The notes under the pieces are model-generated. The model ran no database searches. It saw nothing but the letters and a program-made list of their open reading frames with translations, and was not told the origin of the DNA. Source: CAG-1782 sp964418255 (GTDB lineage: Bacteria; Bacillota; Clostridia; Christensenellales; DTU072). Taken from it: a stretch of DNA of 64,000 nt. Position 1 is the first letter of the stretch; the number at the start of each line of letters is the position of its first letter. A program made the position numbers and the translations under genes. Of the stretch, positions 23,512-32,892 are shown piece by piece. The DNA lies in NCBI GenBank assembly GCA_964418255.1, contig CAYQKV010000007.1, positions 1 through 64,000 on the forward strand. Direction: 5' to 3'.

Positions 23512-25894
23512 ATTCTTCAACCGCTCTGTCCGAAGCAAAGAAGCCCGCTTTCGCTATGTTGACGAGGCTCATTTTCCCCCAACGGTACTTGTCGAGGTAA
23601 GCGTCGTTCAACCTGCCTTGCGCGTCGCAATAACTCGAAAAATCCGCGAGGCACATATACGGGTCGGCTTGTCCGCCTCTGCCTATCGTAAGCGAATCGG
23701 CTATCTCGGTAAACTGTACGTCGCCTATCCCCGTTCTCATCATATCGATAATCGTCTTTATGCGTTTATCCGTCGCGTAATAAGTAGTCGGGTTATAACC
23801 TTGCCTGTAAAGTCTTTCCACTTCGTCCGCGAGCATACCGAAGATGAATATGTTTTCGTCGCCCACTCTTTCGTGAATTTCCACGTTGGCTCCGTCCATC
23901 GTTCCGATAGTCACCGCGCCGTTAATCATAAACTTCATATTGCCCGTTCCGCTCGCCTCTTTTCCCGCAATGGAAATCTGCTCGCTTACGTCGCTTGCCG
24001 GCATTATGATTTCCGCCAGAGAAACGCGGTAGTTTTCCAGGAACACGACTTTGAGTTTTCCCTTTATACTCGCGTCGTTGTTTACCACGTCTCCGATAGT
24101 GCATATAAGCCTTATTATCTGCTTCGCTATATAATAACTGCTCGCCGCTTTCGCTCCGAATACGAACGTTCTCGGAACAATATCGAGGTCGGGGTTGGCT
24201 TTGAGCCTGTTGTAAAGGTCGAGTATGTGCAACGCGTTGAGAAGCTGTCTCTTATACTCGTGCAACCTCTTTACCTGTACGTCGAATATGCTGTCGGGGT
24301 CTACGACTACGCCGTTCGCCGATTTGATATACTCCGCAAGCGCGATTTTATTGTTTCTTTTGATTTCGAAAAGTCTGTCGATTGCCTGATGGTTGTTCTG
24401 ATATTTAAGCAGTTTTTCCAGCTCGTCCGCGTTTTTAAGCCAGCCTTCTCCGATAGTATCTTTAAGAAAAGCCGCAAGCCCCGGGTTGGCTTCTCCCACC
24501 CAACGACGGTGCGTAATGCCGTTTGTCACGTTGGTGAACTTCTCGGGCTCCATCTTGTAATAGTCCGCGAACACGCTCTCGGTAAGAATGTTGCTGTGAA
24601 GCTGCGACACGCCGTTTATCGTATGCGAAGCCGCGAGGCACAGGTTCGCCATTCTGATAACTCCGTCGCTCATTATCGCGTTTCGGGATATTTTATCCCA
24701 CTGATTGGGATACGCTTCCCAAAGTTTTGCGCAGAAACGCTGATTTATCTCGCACACAATCTGATATATTCTCGGAAGCAGCGTCTTGAATAAATCCTGC
24801 GGCCAGACTTCGAGCGCTTCCTGCATAACCGTATGGTTGGTGTAAGAAATCGTTTCGGTAATGATTTTCCACGCGTCGTCCCAGGAATAACCGTACTCGT
24901 CGAGAAGAATTCTCATAAGTTCGGGTATGCACAGCGTCGGGTGCGTGTCGTTGATATGCACGGCGATTCTGTCGGGAAGATTATCGAGATTTTTATTGTG
25001 CAGAAGATGTTTCTTTATGATGCTCTGTATGCTTGCGCTTACGAAGAAATACTGTTGTTTAAGTCTCAGAGATTTCCCTTCGTAATGGTTATCCGCAGGG
25101 TAAAGCACTTTGCTTATCGCTTCCGCCATCGCTTTCGCTTCGATTGCCTTTACGTATTCGCCGCGGCTGAAAAGCGCCATATCGAACCCTATCGGCGCGC
25201 GCGCGCTCCAAAGTCTCAACACGTTTACCGCGTCGCTGTCGTAGCCCGTCACGTTCATATCGTACGGCACGGCGAGAATGGTCGTAGCTCCCACGTGGTT
25301 TACTTTGAGTTTTCCGTCCGACCAGTCTTCTTCTATTCTTCCGCCGAACTTAACCTCGAACGTGTCTTCCTCTCTCGGATTGAGCCAGACGTCGCCGTTA
25401 TTGAGCCATTCGTCGGGCATTTCCATCTGCCAGCCGTCCACTATTTTCTGTTTGAAAATACCGTAGTCATAGCGGATACTGAACCCGCCGGCGGCATAAC
25501 CGCAGCTCGTCAGACTGTCCATATAAGCGGCGGCGAGGCGCCCTAATCCGCCGTTGCCGAGCCCCGCGTCGGGTTCGATTGCCATAAGATTGTTTATGTC
25601 GAATCCCATATCTTTTACCGCGTCGGTCGCAGTCTTCAACAAGCCCGTGTTGTAGAGGTGGTTTCTGAGCGACCTGCCGAGCAGGAATTCCATAGACATA
25701 TAGTATATCTGTTTCTTTCCCTGCGAACGAACTTTGTTTTTGAATTCGACTCTCTTTTGTGTGATAAGGTCTTTCGTCACAAGACACAAAGCCCTGTACA
25801 TAATCTGCTCGCTCGCTTCGTTGTACTTTACGCCGAACATTTTGGCAAGTTTGAGTTCGATAAGCGCGCGAAATTCTTTTTTACCGATTTCCAT
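23477..25894 (-). CDS. glgP: Glycogen phosphorylase
   Basis: Releases glucose-1-phosphate from glycogen using phosphate and pyridoxal phosphate. The roughly 805-residue protein contains the PLP-lysine segment EASGTGNMKFMINGAVTIGT (near residue 653), DGWQMEMPDEWLNNG, and GLGNGGLGRLAAAYMDSLT near the N-terminus. It is full length. The ATG at 25894 is preceded by GGAAGGAG. It lies 22 bp after glgA and overlaps the GH13 gene at its 3' end. Confidence 0.96.
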   Translation of the reverse strand: MEIGKKEFRALIELKLAKMFGVKYNEASEQIMYRALCLVTKDLITQKRVEFKNKVRSQGKKQIYYMSMEFLLGRSLRNHLYNTGLLKTATDAVKDMGFDINNLMAIEPDAGLGNGGLGRLAAAYMDSLTSCGYAAGGFSIRYDYGIFKQKIVDGWQMEMPDEWLNNGDVWLNPREEDTFEVKFGGRIEEDWSDGKLKVNHVGATTILAVPYDMNVTGYDSDAVNVLRLWSARAPIGFDMALFSRGEYVKAIEAKAMAEAISKVLYPADNHYEGKSLRLKQQYFFVSASIQSIIKKHLLHNKNLDNLPDRIAVHINDTHPTLCIPELMRILLDEYGYSWDDAWKIITETISYTNHTVMQEALEVWPQDLFKTLLPRIYQIVCEINQRFCAKLWEAYPNQWDKISRNAIMSDGVIRMANLCLAASHTINGVSQLHSNILTESVFADYYKMEPEKFTNVTNGITHRRWVGEANPGLAAFLKDTIGEGWLKNADELEKLLKYQNNHQAIDRLFEIKRNNKIALAEYIKSANGVVVDPDSIFDVQVKRLHEYKRQLLNALHILDLYNRLKANPDLDIVPRTFVFGAKAASSYYIAKQIIRLICTIGDVVNNDASIKGKLKVVFLENYRVSLAEIIMPASDVSEQISIAGKEASGTGNMKFMINGAVTIGTMDGANVEIHERVGDENIFIFGMLADEVERLYRQGYNPTTYYATDKRIKTIIDMMRTGIGDVQFTEIADSLTIGRGGQADPYMCLADFSSYCDAQGRLNDAYLDKYRWGKMSLVNIAKAGFFASDRAVEEYAKRIWNLERV

Positions 25895-25916
25895 CAATTA
25901 TTTTTGCTCCTTCCTT

Positions 25917-27341
25917 TTATTGAATTAGTCCTTTGTATAAATCTATATATTGTTTTGCCGAGGCTTTCCAGCTGTAATCTCCGCTCATCGCGTTCTTCAT
26001 ACAAGCGTTCCATTCCTCTTTATTATAGTACGTTCCCACCGCTCTCCGTATGGCGTCCAGCATATCGTACGCGTTATACGTCTTGAACGTGAACCCTCTG
26101 CCCGTCTTTTCCACGGGGTTAAAGGGAATAACCGTGTCTTTCAGTCCGCCCGTTTCTCTTACTATCGGTATACTTCCGTAGCGCATAGCGATAAGCTGAC
26201 TCAGTCCGCACGGCTCGAACTTGCTCGGCATAAGGAACATATCGCTTCCCGCGTAAATCTTGCTCGCGATGTCCGCGGAAAAGTTTATGATGACCGCAAG
26301 TTTGTTTCCGTACCGTCTTGCGATTTCTTTAAGCGCGGTTTCGTACTTCCAGTCTCCCGTTCCTATCACCACCATCTGTATATCCATAGAAAGTATATCT
26401 TCGATAACTTCCATAACGAGGTCCATACCTTTCTGATTGGTAAGTCTCGTAACCATTCCGATAAGCGGTTTGTCGGCTTCGGGTAAGTTTACCATCTGTT
26501 GCAAGCCTTTCTTGTTTTCCTTTTTCGCCTTGACCGCGGTGGACGCCGTGTAATTAGCGAACAACGCTTTGTCTTTCGCCGGATTGAACAAATCCGCGTC
26601 GATTCCGTTTACTATTCCGCTTATCTTATATGCGCGCTTGTTAAGGATATGTTCCAGTCCGTACGCATAGTAAGGATTGAGAATTTCCTGCGCGTAAGTG
26701 TTGCTCACCGTAGTTACTTTATCCGCGCATTCTATGCCGCCTTTAAGCATATTCGCGCAGTTTTTGTACTCCACTCTGCTCGCAAAGTTCGCGGGGATTC
26801 CGAACACGTCCTGAATACAGCATCTGTCCATATTTCCCTGGAATTCGATATTGTGAATGGTAACCACCGTTCTCATTCCGCCGTATCCGCTTTCGCCGCG
26901 GTAGAACGCGTCGAGATACACGGGTATAAGTGCGGTCTGCCAGTCGTTGCAGTGTATGACTTCGGGCATAAAATCGAGCATCGGCAAAACGTCGAGCACT
27001 GCTTTCGAGAAAAACGCGAACCTTTCGCCGTCGTCGTAATGTCCGTAAATCGTACTGCGTTTGAAATAATACTCGTTGTCGATGAAATAATACGTTACGC
27101 CGTTATAAGAACACTCGAATACGCCCGCATACTGTTGCCGCCACCCGAGCGTCACGACTTTCGAACCGATAAAACGCATCGTCTGGCGGAAATCGCCGCT
27201 TATTCCTTCGTACAGGGGCATAATAACCCGTACGTCCTGCTTCGCTTTATTAAGCGCAAGAGGAAGCGCGGCTCCCACGTCGCCCAATCCTCCCGTTCTC
27301 ATAAACGGACCGGCTTCGCTTGTGGCAAATAAAACTTTCAT
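25917..27341 (-). CDS. glgA: Glycogen synthase (ADP-glucose)
   Basis: A GT5 glycosyltransferase, 474 residues, that extends alpha-1,4-glucan from ADP-glucose. The N-terminal ADP-glucose loop reads MRTGGLGDVGAALPLALN; the family form is K-x-GGLGDV, with Arg for Lys here. The C-terminal EETG-like motif is seen as VRETGGLKDTVIPFNP. GCNDWQTAL-type CNDWQTALIPVYLDAF is present. AAAGGAGG lies before the ATG. Confidence 0.95.
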   Translation of the reverse strand: MKVLFATSEAGPFMRTGGLGDVGAALPLALNKAKQDVRVIMPLYEGISGDFRQTMRFIGSKVVTLGWRQQYAGVFECSYNGVTYYFIDNEYYFKRSTIYGHYDDGERFAFFSKAVLDVLPMLDFMPEVIHCNDWQTALIPVYLDAFYRGESGYGGMRTVVTIHNIEFQGNMDRCCIQDVFGIPANFASRVEYKNCANMLKGGIECADKVTTVSNTYAQEILNPYYAYGLEHILNKRAYKISGIVNGIDADLFNPAKDKALFANYTASTAVKAKKENKKGLQQMVNLPEADKPLIGMVTRLTNQKGMDLVMEVIEDILSMDIQMVVIGTGDWKYETALKEIARRYGNKLAVIINFSADIASKIYAGSDMFLMPSKFEPCGLSQLIAMRYGSIPIVRETGGLKDTVIPFNPVEKTGRGFTFKTYNAYDMLDAIRRAVGTYYNKEEWNACMKNAMSGDYSWKASAKQYIDLYKGLIQ

Positions 27342-27356
27342 TGTCGTATCCTCCTT

Positions 27357-28466
27357 TTATACGGTTTTCCCTTTTACGATAACTATCGGATAGGTGACGA
27401 AACCGCTGATTTCTCTGTTTTCGCTTATCGTTACGTCTTTGTCGGTAATCGCGTATTTCAATGACGAATTCTTCCCGATAACGCCGTTTTCCATTACTAT
27501 GGAATTCTTGACTACAGCCCCTTCTTCCACTCTTACGTTACGGAAAAGTATGGAGTTCTCCACCGTGCCGCCGATTACGCAGCCGTCGGCGAGCAGGGAA
27601 TTCGTAACTTTCGCGCCGTCTTTATACGCGGTGGGAACGCTATCCTTTACTTTGGTGTAAATCGGGTCGCTCCCGAAAAGTTCGCCCCTTACTTCCTTTC
27701 TTAAAAGGTTCATACTCTCGCCGTAGTAGGTCTTTACGTCGTCCACTATCGCCGCATAAGAATTGAGTTTGTACGCGTACACCGTCTTTTCTTCCACAAG
27801 TTTGAAAAGTATGTCTTTTTCAAAATCGACCTGTCCTCTCGCATACGCTTTCTTAACGAGTTCGAGCAGAAGATTTTTCTCGATTATGTAACTGTTGAGA
27901 GAAATTTCCTTTTCTTCGTTCCCCGAAATCTCGGTTTCGTAAACGTCGGTAACCAGGTCGTTTTCTCCGCGTTCGATTACTATTCTGCGCGAAGTCGTGG
28001 TGAACCCGTTATGGCAAAGCACCGTGAGTTTCGCACCGCTTGCTATATGTTTTTCGAACACTTCTTCATAGTCGATGTTCGCCGCTATATTGCAGTTCGC
28101 TATAACGACGTAATCTTCTTTCGCTTTGAGAAGAAAACTCATTATGCTGTACAACGCTTCGATTTTTCCCTTGTACACGTCCGCGGAATTGTTATATACG
28201 AACGGAGGGAACACGCTGATACCCGCGTTCTTTCTGTTCAAATCCCAGTCTCTGCCCTGACGGATATGGTCCATAAGGGACTGATATTTACTGCTCGTAA
28301 TTATTCCTATCTGCGTAATTCCGCTGTTGACGAGGTTACTCAAAGTAAAGTCGATAAGTCTGTACCTTCCGCCGAACGGCAGGGACGCCGTTGTTCTGTG
28401 CAGGGTAAGTTCGTTAAGTTTGCTTTCGTTTCCCGAAGCAAACAGTACGCTCATCATATTGTTCAT
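27357..28466 (-). CDS. glgD: GlgC-like regulatory subunit GlgD
   Basis: 369 residues, homologous to glucose-1-phosphate adenylyltransferase. The nucleotide-binding loop is degenerate: it starts MSVLFASGNESKLNELTLHR instead of a GGxGTRL loop. A C-terminal left-handed beta-helix is present. GlgD partners with GlgC in a hetero-oligomer in many Bacillota. The start codon overlaps the glgC stop (TAATG) and a GGGAGG lies upstream, so the two are coupled. Confidence 0.93.
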   Translation of the reverse strand: MNNMMSVLFASGNESKLNELTLHRTTASLPFGGRYRLIDFTLSNLVNSGITQIGIITSSKYQSLMDHIRQGRDWDLNRKNAGISVFPPFVYNNSADVYKGKIEALYSIMSFLLKAKEDYVVIANCNIAANIDYEEVFEKHIASGAKLTVLCHNGFTTTSRRIVIERGENDLVTDVYETEISGNEEKEISLNSYIIEKNLLLELVKKAYARGQVDFEKDILFKLVEEKTVYAYKLNSYAAIVDDVKTYYGESMNLLRKEVRGELFGSDPIYTKVKDSVPTAYKDGAKVTNSLLADGCVIGGTVENSILFRNVRVEEGAVVKNSIVMENGVIGKNSSLKYAITDKDVTISENREISGFVTYPIVIVKGKTV

Positions 28467-29668
28467 TATTTGTTACCTCCCTTCATCTCTCCTTCTTTAA
28501 CTACGCTGTTCTTTGGAAGAACGGTTTCCGGCGCGACGACCGCAATGTTCCATTCTCCGCCGTCGGGTCCGTCCTGCGGCGCGCCGATAACGCAGTTGTT
28601 TCCTATCTTCGTGTTCCAGCCCACTATCGAATGGCACACGCGCGCGTTTTCCCCCACTTCCGAATAAGGCATTATTATCGAATCTCTGATTTCCGCGCCC
28701 TTTGCGACTTTCGCGCCGTAATAAATAACCGAGTTTATGACTTTACCGTCAATGTAACAACCTTCGCTGATTATCGAATTCGACAAACTCGCGTCGTCGC
28801 CGATATACTGCGGCGGCTGCGCGGCGTTACGCGCGTAAATTTTCCAACTCTTGTCGTTGATTATCAGTCCGCTGTCGGGATTGAGTAAATCCATATTCGC
28901 TTCCCACAAAGAACTTATCGTTCCCACGTCTTTCCAGTATCCGTCGAAACGGTAAGCAAAAAGTCTTTGTTTGTCGTCGAGCATCATAGGTATAATGTTC
29001 TTTCCGAAATCGTTGCTGCTTCCCTTGTTTTCTTCGTCTCTTATGAGATAATCTCTCAGTTTCGCCCAGGTAAATATGTAAATGCCCATACTCGCTTTCG
29101 TGCTCTTCGGGTGTTTGGGCTTTTCTTCGAACTCGTATACGCTTCCGTCGGGATTGGTGTTCATAATGCCGAAACGGCTCGCCTCCTCAATGGATACGTC
29201 GAGAACCGCTATCGTGCAGTCCGCTTCGTTTTTCTTGTGGAAAGAAAGCATTTCCGAATAATCCATTTTGTAGATGTGGTCTCCCGAAAGTATAAGAACG
29301 TAATCGGGGTCATACCTGTCTATGAAATTGATATTCTGATAAATCGCGTTCGCCGTGCCTTTATACCATTCTCCCGCTTTGCCGCGCTGATAAGGAGGCA
29401 GTACGAACGCTCCGCCGTTAAGTCTGTCCAGGTCCCACGGCTGACCGTTACCGATATATTGATTAAGCTCGAACGGCTGATACTGCGTAAGTACGCCGAT
29501 AGTGTCGATTCCCGAATTTATCGTGTTCGAAATCGGAAAATCAATAATGCGATATTTTCCGCCGAACGGCACCGCAGGTTTTGCAACGTTCTGCGTAAGA
29601 ACGCCGAGACGCGTTCCCTGCCCGCCCGCAAGCAGCATCGCCACACACTCTTTTTTTGTGCTTTGCAT
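28466..29668 (-). CDS. glgC: Glucose-1-phosphate adenylyltransferase catalytic subunit
   Basis: 400 residues. It makes ADP-glucose from glucose-1-phosphate and ATP, the committed step of glycogen synthesis. The catalytic loop MLLAGGQGTRLGVLTQNVAK is intact and GKYRIIDFPISNTINSGI follows. A beta-helix tail is present. It is 18 bp after glgB and one base overlaps glgD. Confidence 0.96.
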   Translation of the reverse strand: MQSTKKECVAMLLAGGQGTRLGVLTQNVAKPAVPFGGKYRIIDFPISNTINSGIDTIGVLTQYQPFELNQYIGNGQPWDLDRLNGGAFVLPPYQRGKAGEWYKGTANAIYQNINFIDRYDPDYVLILSGDHIYKMDYSEMLSFHKKNEADCTIAVLDVSIEEASRFGIMNTNPDGSVYEFEEKPKHPKSTKASMGIYIFTWAKLRDYLIRDEENKGSSNDFGKNIIPMMLDDKQRLFAYRFDGYWKDVGTISSLWEANMDLLNPDSGLIINDKSWKIYARNAAQPPQYIGDDASLSNSIISEGCYIDGKVINSVIYYGAKVAKGAEIRDSIIMPYSEVGENARVCHSIVGWNTKIGNNCVIGAPQDGPDGGEWNIAVVAPETVLPKNSVVKEGEMKGGNK

Positions 29669-29686
29669 AATAGTCTCCTTATTCTT

Positions 29687-31666
29687 TTATTTTTTATTTT
29701 TTACGCTTTTGCGCGTTTTTTTCGTCTTCGCTTTTTCTTCGTCGTCTTCGTCGACAAGCACCCGCTCTTCTTCGTCTTCGTACTCTTTCACGAGTTTGAT
29801 AAACATCGCTCCCCCCGCGGGAATATCCAGACTTATCGACTGCTTTTTCCCGTGCATAGGTTCGTCTTCGCTTATCATAACTCCCCCTTTCTTCGCCTTT
29901 CCGCCGTACTTTTCCCATTCGGAATTGAGGAAAACCGAATATTCTCCGCTCTTATCCACACCGATTTGATAATCGCGTCTCTCCGCGGGAGAAAAGTTCC
30001 CTACGAAAATAACGCTGCTCCCGTCCTCGGCGTACCTCGTGAACACGAGCACGTTCTGCATATTGTCGTCCACTACCGTCCATTTGAACCCGTCGTACGT
30101 CGTGTCGAGTTCGTACAACGCCTTTTCCGACAAATAAAATCTGTTCAAATCTTTTATATATTCGCAATATTTAAGATGCGCATCATACCCGAGCAAAAGC
30201 CAGTCGAGCTGTTTCTTGTAATCCCATTCGATGAACTGCCCGAACTCGTACCCCATAAAATTGAGTTTCTTTCCTGGGTGCGCCATCTGATAGGAAATAA
30301 GCGTCTTCGCCCCCGAAAACTTCTCTTCGTACGCCCCGGGAATTTTCCCGATTATACTTGATTTTCCGTGCACGACCTCGTCGTGGGAAAACGGCAGAAC
30401 GTAGTTTTCGCTGAACGCGTACGTTATGGAAAACGTAAGTTTGTTATGCGCTCCTTTACGGAAGAACGGGTCGATTTTTATATAATCGAGGGTGTCGTTC
30501 ATCCACCCCATATTCCATTTGTAATTAAAGCCCAATCCTCCGAACGACGGCGGCATCGTCACCATCGGAAACGCCGTGCTCTCTTCCGCTATCATTATTA
30601 CGCCGGGATGTCTCGACAAAATGGCTTTATTGAGCGTTTGTAAGAAATACACCGCTTCGAGGTTGTATTCCCCGCCGAATTCGTTGCGCTGCCACTCTCC
30701 GTCTTTACGGTCGTAATTGAGGTAAAGCATACTCGCGACCGCGTCGAGGCGCATTCCGTCTATATGATAATTACTTATCCAGAAATCCACCGCGCTTATG
30801 AGAAAACTCCTCACCTGCGGTTTGTTGAAATCGTAAACTCTCGTTCCCCAGCCTTTATGTTCCTGCTTGTAGGTATCCGAATATTCGTAAAGACAGGTGC
30901 CGTCGAACTCGTACAGTCCGAACGCGTCTTTCGGGAAATGCGACAGCACGAAGTCCATAATCACGCCTATCCCCGCCGCGTGGCACGCGTCGACGAGTTC
31001 CATAAAATCGTGAGGCGTCCCGTACCTCGAAGTGGGCGCGAACAACCCCGTTGTCTGATACCCCCAGCTTCCCTCGTACGGATACTCGGTTATCGGAAGA
31101 AGCTCTATGTGCGTATATCCCATTTCCTTGACGTAATCGACGAGTTCCGTCGCGAGCTTGCCGTAAGAAAACGGACTGCCGTCCTCGTAAGTGCGCCAGG
31201 AACCGAGGTGCACTTCGTAAATATTCATAGGTTCGCGGTAACTGTTCCGCGATTTTCTCTCTTTAAGATACTCGCCGTCCGTCCATTCGAACCCGTTTAT
31301 ATCGTAAACCTTGCTTGCGTTGGCGGGCATCGTCTCGGTGTGCGTTGCGTACGGGTCGGATTTAAGACGTATTTCTCCGCTGTCCGTCTCTATGCTGAAC
31401 TTATAAACCGAATATCTCTTTACCCCTCTGACGTACGCTTCCCATATGCCCGAACCGCCTATTCTCGTCATCGGGTCCGCGTTTCTGTTCCAGTCGTTGT
31501 AATCCCCGACGACGGAAACGCTCTTCGCGTTAGGCGCCCATACGCGGAACCGCCAGAATTTTTTTCCGTCTTTCTGGACGTAACAGGGACAGAAAAACTT
31601 GTAACTTTCGTAGTTCGTTCCTTCGTTGAAAAGGTAGATAGGATAATCGTAAGTGTTCTTTGCCAT
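29687..31666 (-). CDS. glgB: 1,4-alpha-glucan branching enzyme
   Basis: GH13 branching enzyme of about 659 residues. It has a CBM48 domain (RFRVWAPNAKSVSVVGDYND), the GYQTTGLFAPTSRYGTPHDF motif, DFWISNYHIDGMRLDAVASM with the catalytic Asp, IMIAEESTAFP with the acid Glu, and LPFSHDEVVHGK. A Glu/Lys-rich tail (DEDDEEKAKTKKTRKSVKNK) is unusual. AAAGGAG supports the start at 31666, inside the last codons of ispE. Confidence 0.95.
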   Translation of the reverse strand: MAKNTYDYPIYLFNEGTNYESYKFFCPCYVQKDGKKFWRFRVWAPNAKSVSVVGDYNDWNRNADPMTRIGGSGIWEAYVRGVKRYSVYKFSIETDSGEIRLKSDPYATHTETMPANASKVYDINGFEWTDGEYLKERKSRNSYREPMNIYEVHLGSWRTYEDGSPFSYGKLATELVDYVKEMGYTHIELLPITEYPYEGSWGYQTTGLFAPTSRYGTPHDFMELVDACHAAGIGVIMDFVLSHFPKDAFGLYEFDGTCLYEYSDTYKQEHKGWGTRVYDFNKPQVRSFLISAVDFWISNYHIDGMRLDAVASMLYLNYDRKDGEWQRNEFGGEYNLEAVYFLQTLNKAILSRHPGVIMIAEESTAFPMVTMPPSFGGLGFNYKWNMGWMNDTLDYIKIDPFFRKGAHNKLTFSITYAFSENYVLPFSHDEVVHGKSSIIGKIPGAYEEKFSGAKTLISYQMAHPGKKLNFMGYEFGQFIEWDYKKQLDWLLLGYDAHLKYCEYIKDLNRFYLSEKALYELDTTYDGFKWTVVDDNMQNVLVFTRYAEDGSSVIFVGNFSPAERRDYQIGVDKSGEYSVFLNSEWEKYGGKAKKGGVMISEDEPMHGKKQSISLDIPAGGAMFIKLVKEYEDEEERVLVDEDDEEKAKTKKTRKSVKNKK

Positions 31667-31667
31667 T

Positions 31668-32468
31668 TTACTCCTTTGCCGCATACACGCCGAACCCCGA
31701 CGTATAGTCCGTTAGTTTTCTCAACTTGTATTTGTACGCCTCGCGGTCGTTTTCTATGCCGAATACCCCGCTCCCGCTGCCCGTCATTCCCGCGACGAAC
31801 CCGACTTTTTCAAGAATTTTTATTCCGTCGGCAATCTGCGGATTGAGCGTCTCCGCCGCGCGCCTGAGCGCGTTGAACGGCTTCGGCAACCGCCCTTTTC
31901 CGAGCTCTCTTATAAACTCCCCTACGTCTCCGTCTTCTCCCCCGATTTTATCGTAAAGTCCGTAACAAACTCCCGTGTCTACCCCGCCTCTCGGCACAAG
32001 CACGACCTTAAAAAGTTCGGGCACAACCGTTTCTTCGAATATTTCTCCCGTTCCGCGAACCCTCGCCGCTCCGCCGCGGTAAAAATACGGCGCGTCGCTG
32101 CTTATCTCGGACAGCAAACCGACGTCGATTTCTTCTATTCCGTACAAGAAACGGTAAATTTTCGCCACCGCGCCCGCGTCCGCGCTCGAACCGCCCAGAC
32201 CCGCGCCCTCGGGTATTCCCTTTTCTATCAGGAACCGCGCGCCGCCCGCCGAGTATTTTTCTACTACGGCGCGCGCCGTAAGCAACGCCGTGTCGCGTTC
32301 GTAAACCCTGCCGTCGGTATATTCGACCGTAAGGTTTTCCGCTTTCTCGCCGACAACCGTATCCTTTATCCCCGCGGGCACGAAAAGACTGTCGATAAGA
32401 TGCTTTCCGCCGTCGGTTCCCCTTATGGCAAGACAGAGATTGAGTTTGGCTTCGGTTTCTACGCGCAT
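31668..32468 (-). CDS. ispE: 4-diphosphocytidyl-2-C-methyl-D-erythritol kinase
   Basis: A 266-residue GHMP kinase of the MEP isoprenoid pathway. The ATP loop is IPEGAGLGGSSADAGAVAK and the C-terminal GMTGSGSGVFG loop is present. The N-terminus, MRVETEAKLNLCLAIRG, matches IspE (A-K-x-N-L-x-L). It heads the glycogen operon and touches glgB end to start. The upstream region is a mosaic of palindromic repeats. Confidence 0.88.
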   Translation of the reverse strand: MRVETEAKLNLCLAIRGTDGGKHLIDSLFVPAGIKDTVVGEKAENLTVEYTDGRVYERDTALLTARAVVEKYSAGGARFLIEKGIPEGAGLGGSSADAGAVAKIYRFLYGIEEIDVGLLSEISSDAPYFYRGGAARVRGTGEIFEETVVPELFKVVLVPRGGVDTGVCYGLYDKIGGEDGDVGEFIRELGKGRLPKPFNALRRAAETLNPQIADGIKILEKVGFVAGMTGSGSGVFGIENDREAYKYKLRKLTDYTSGFGVYAAKE

Positions 32469-32521
32469 TTATATATATTATAAATATATAATATGCATAT
32501 TGTCAACTGATTTTTTTGCTG

Positions 32522-32849
32522 AGAAACTTCCGACCAAACGGCGCAAGGCTGCCGACCAAACGTTATGCAGAGCTACGCCCGACCAATCGTTACACGGAAT
32601 TTTCCCGCAGTCGGCAAAAACCTTTGTTATGTTCCTTTTCAGACGACGAAAAGGAACGGAAAAGTCGGCAGGGAACAGAGGTATGTTCCGACCAGACGTT
32701 ATGCGGAAATTTACTCGCGGTCGAGATAACCTCGACGCGCGGATAAATTTTTAATCCGCATAAGTCGGACTTCCGCGGATATGAGATTTTATCGACACAA
32801 AGCATAGCGACTGTCGGAAAATCTCCGCGCAACGTGTGGTCGGGCGTAG
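32522..32849. repeat. Mosaic of composite palindromic repeats (family 1)
   Basis: The gap upstream of ispE holds pieces in both directions. At 32522-32625 are half-copies on the minus strand (ending ACGGAATTTT...GCAGTCGG). At 32629-32688 lies a hairpin block, GTTCCTTTTC/GAAAAGGAAC, also found inverted at 62376-62433. At 32687-32769 is a complete palindrome on the minus strand (TCCGACCAGACGTTATGCGG to TCCGCATAAGTCGGA). At 32763-32846 is another on the plus strand. No coding content is visible. Confidence 0.85.
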
Positions 32850-32892
32850 CCTAAAAAGTTTTTCTCCCTCGCATACTCTTTATAAATTTTTG
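32850..32892 (-). repeat. Repeat block E overlapping the 3' end of spoIIE
   Basis: 43 bp that match the complement of 60658-60700 at about 40 of 43 positions (CCTAAAAAG...TTTTCTCCCTCGCA...ACTCTTTA). The last codons and stop of spoIIE (TGC AAA AAT TTA TAA) lie within it. Confidence 0.75.

Noticed and set aside
22168..24793. Antisense ORFs of 409 and 478 residues opposite the GH13 and glgP genes
   Set aside because: Shadow frames caused by strong codon bias; the opposite frames carry full family motifs.
28967..30361. 464-residue plus-strand ORF opposite glgC and glgB
   Set aside because: Same shadow effect; low-complexity Arg/Val/Phe composition and no motif.
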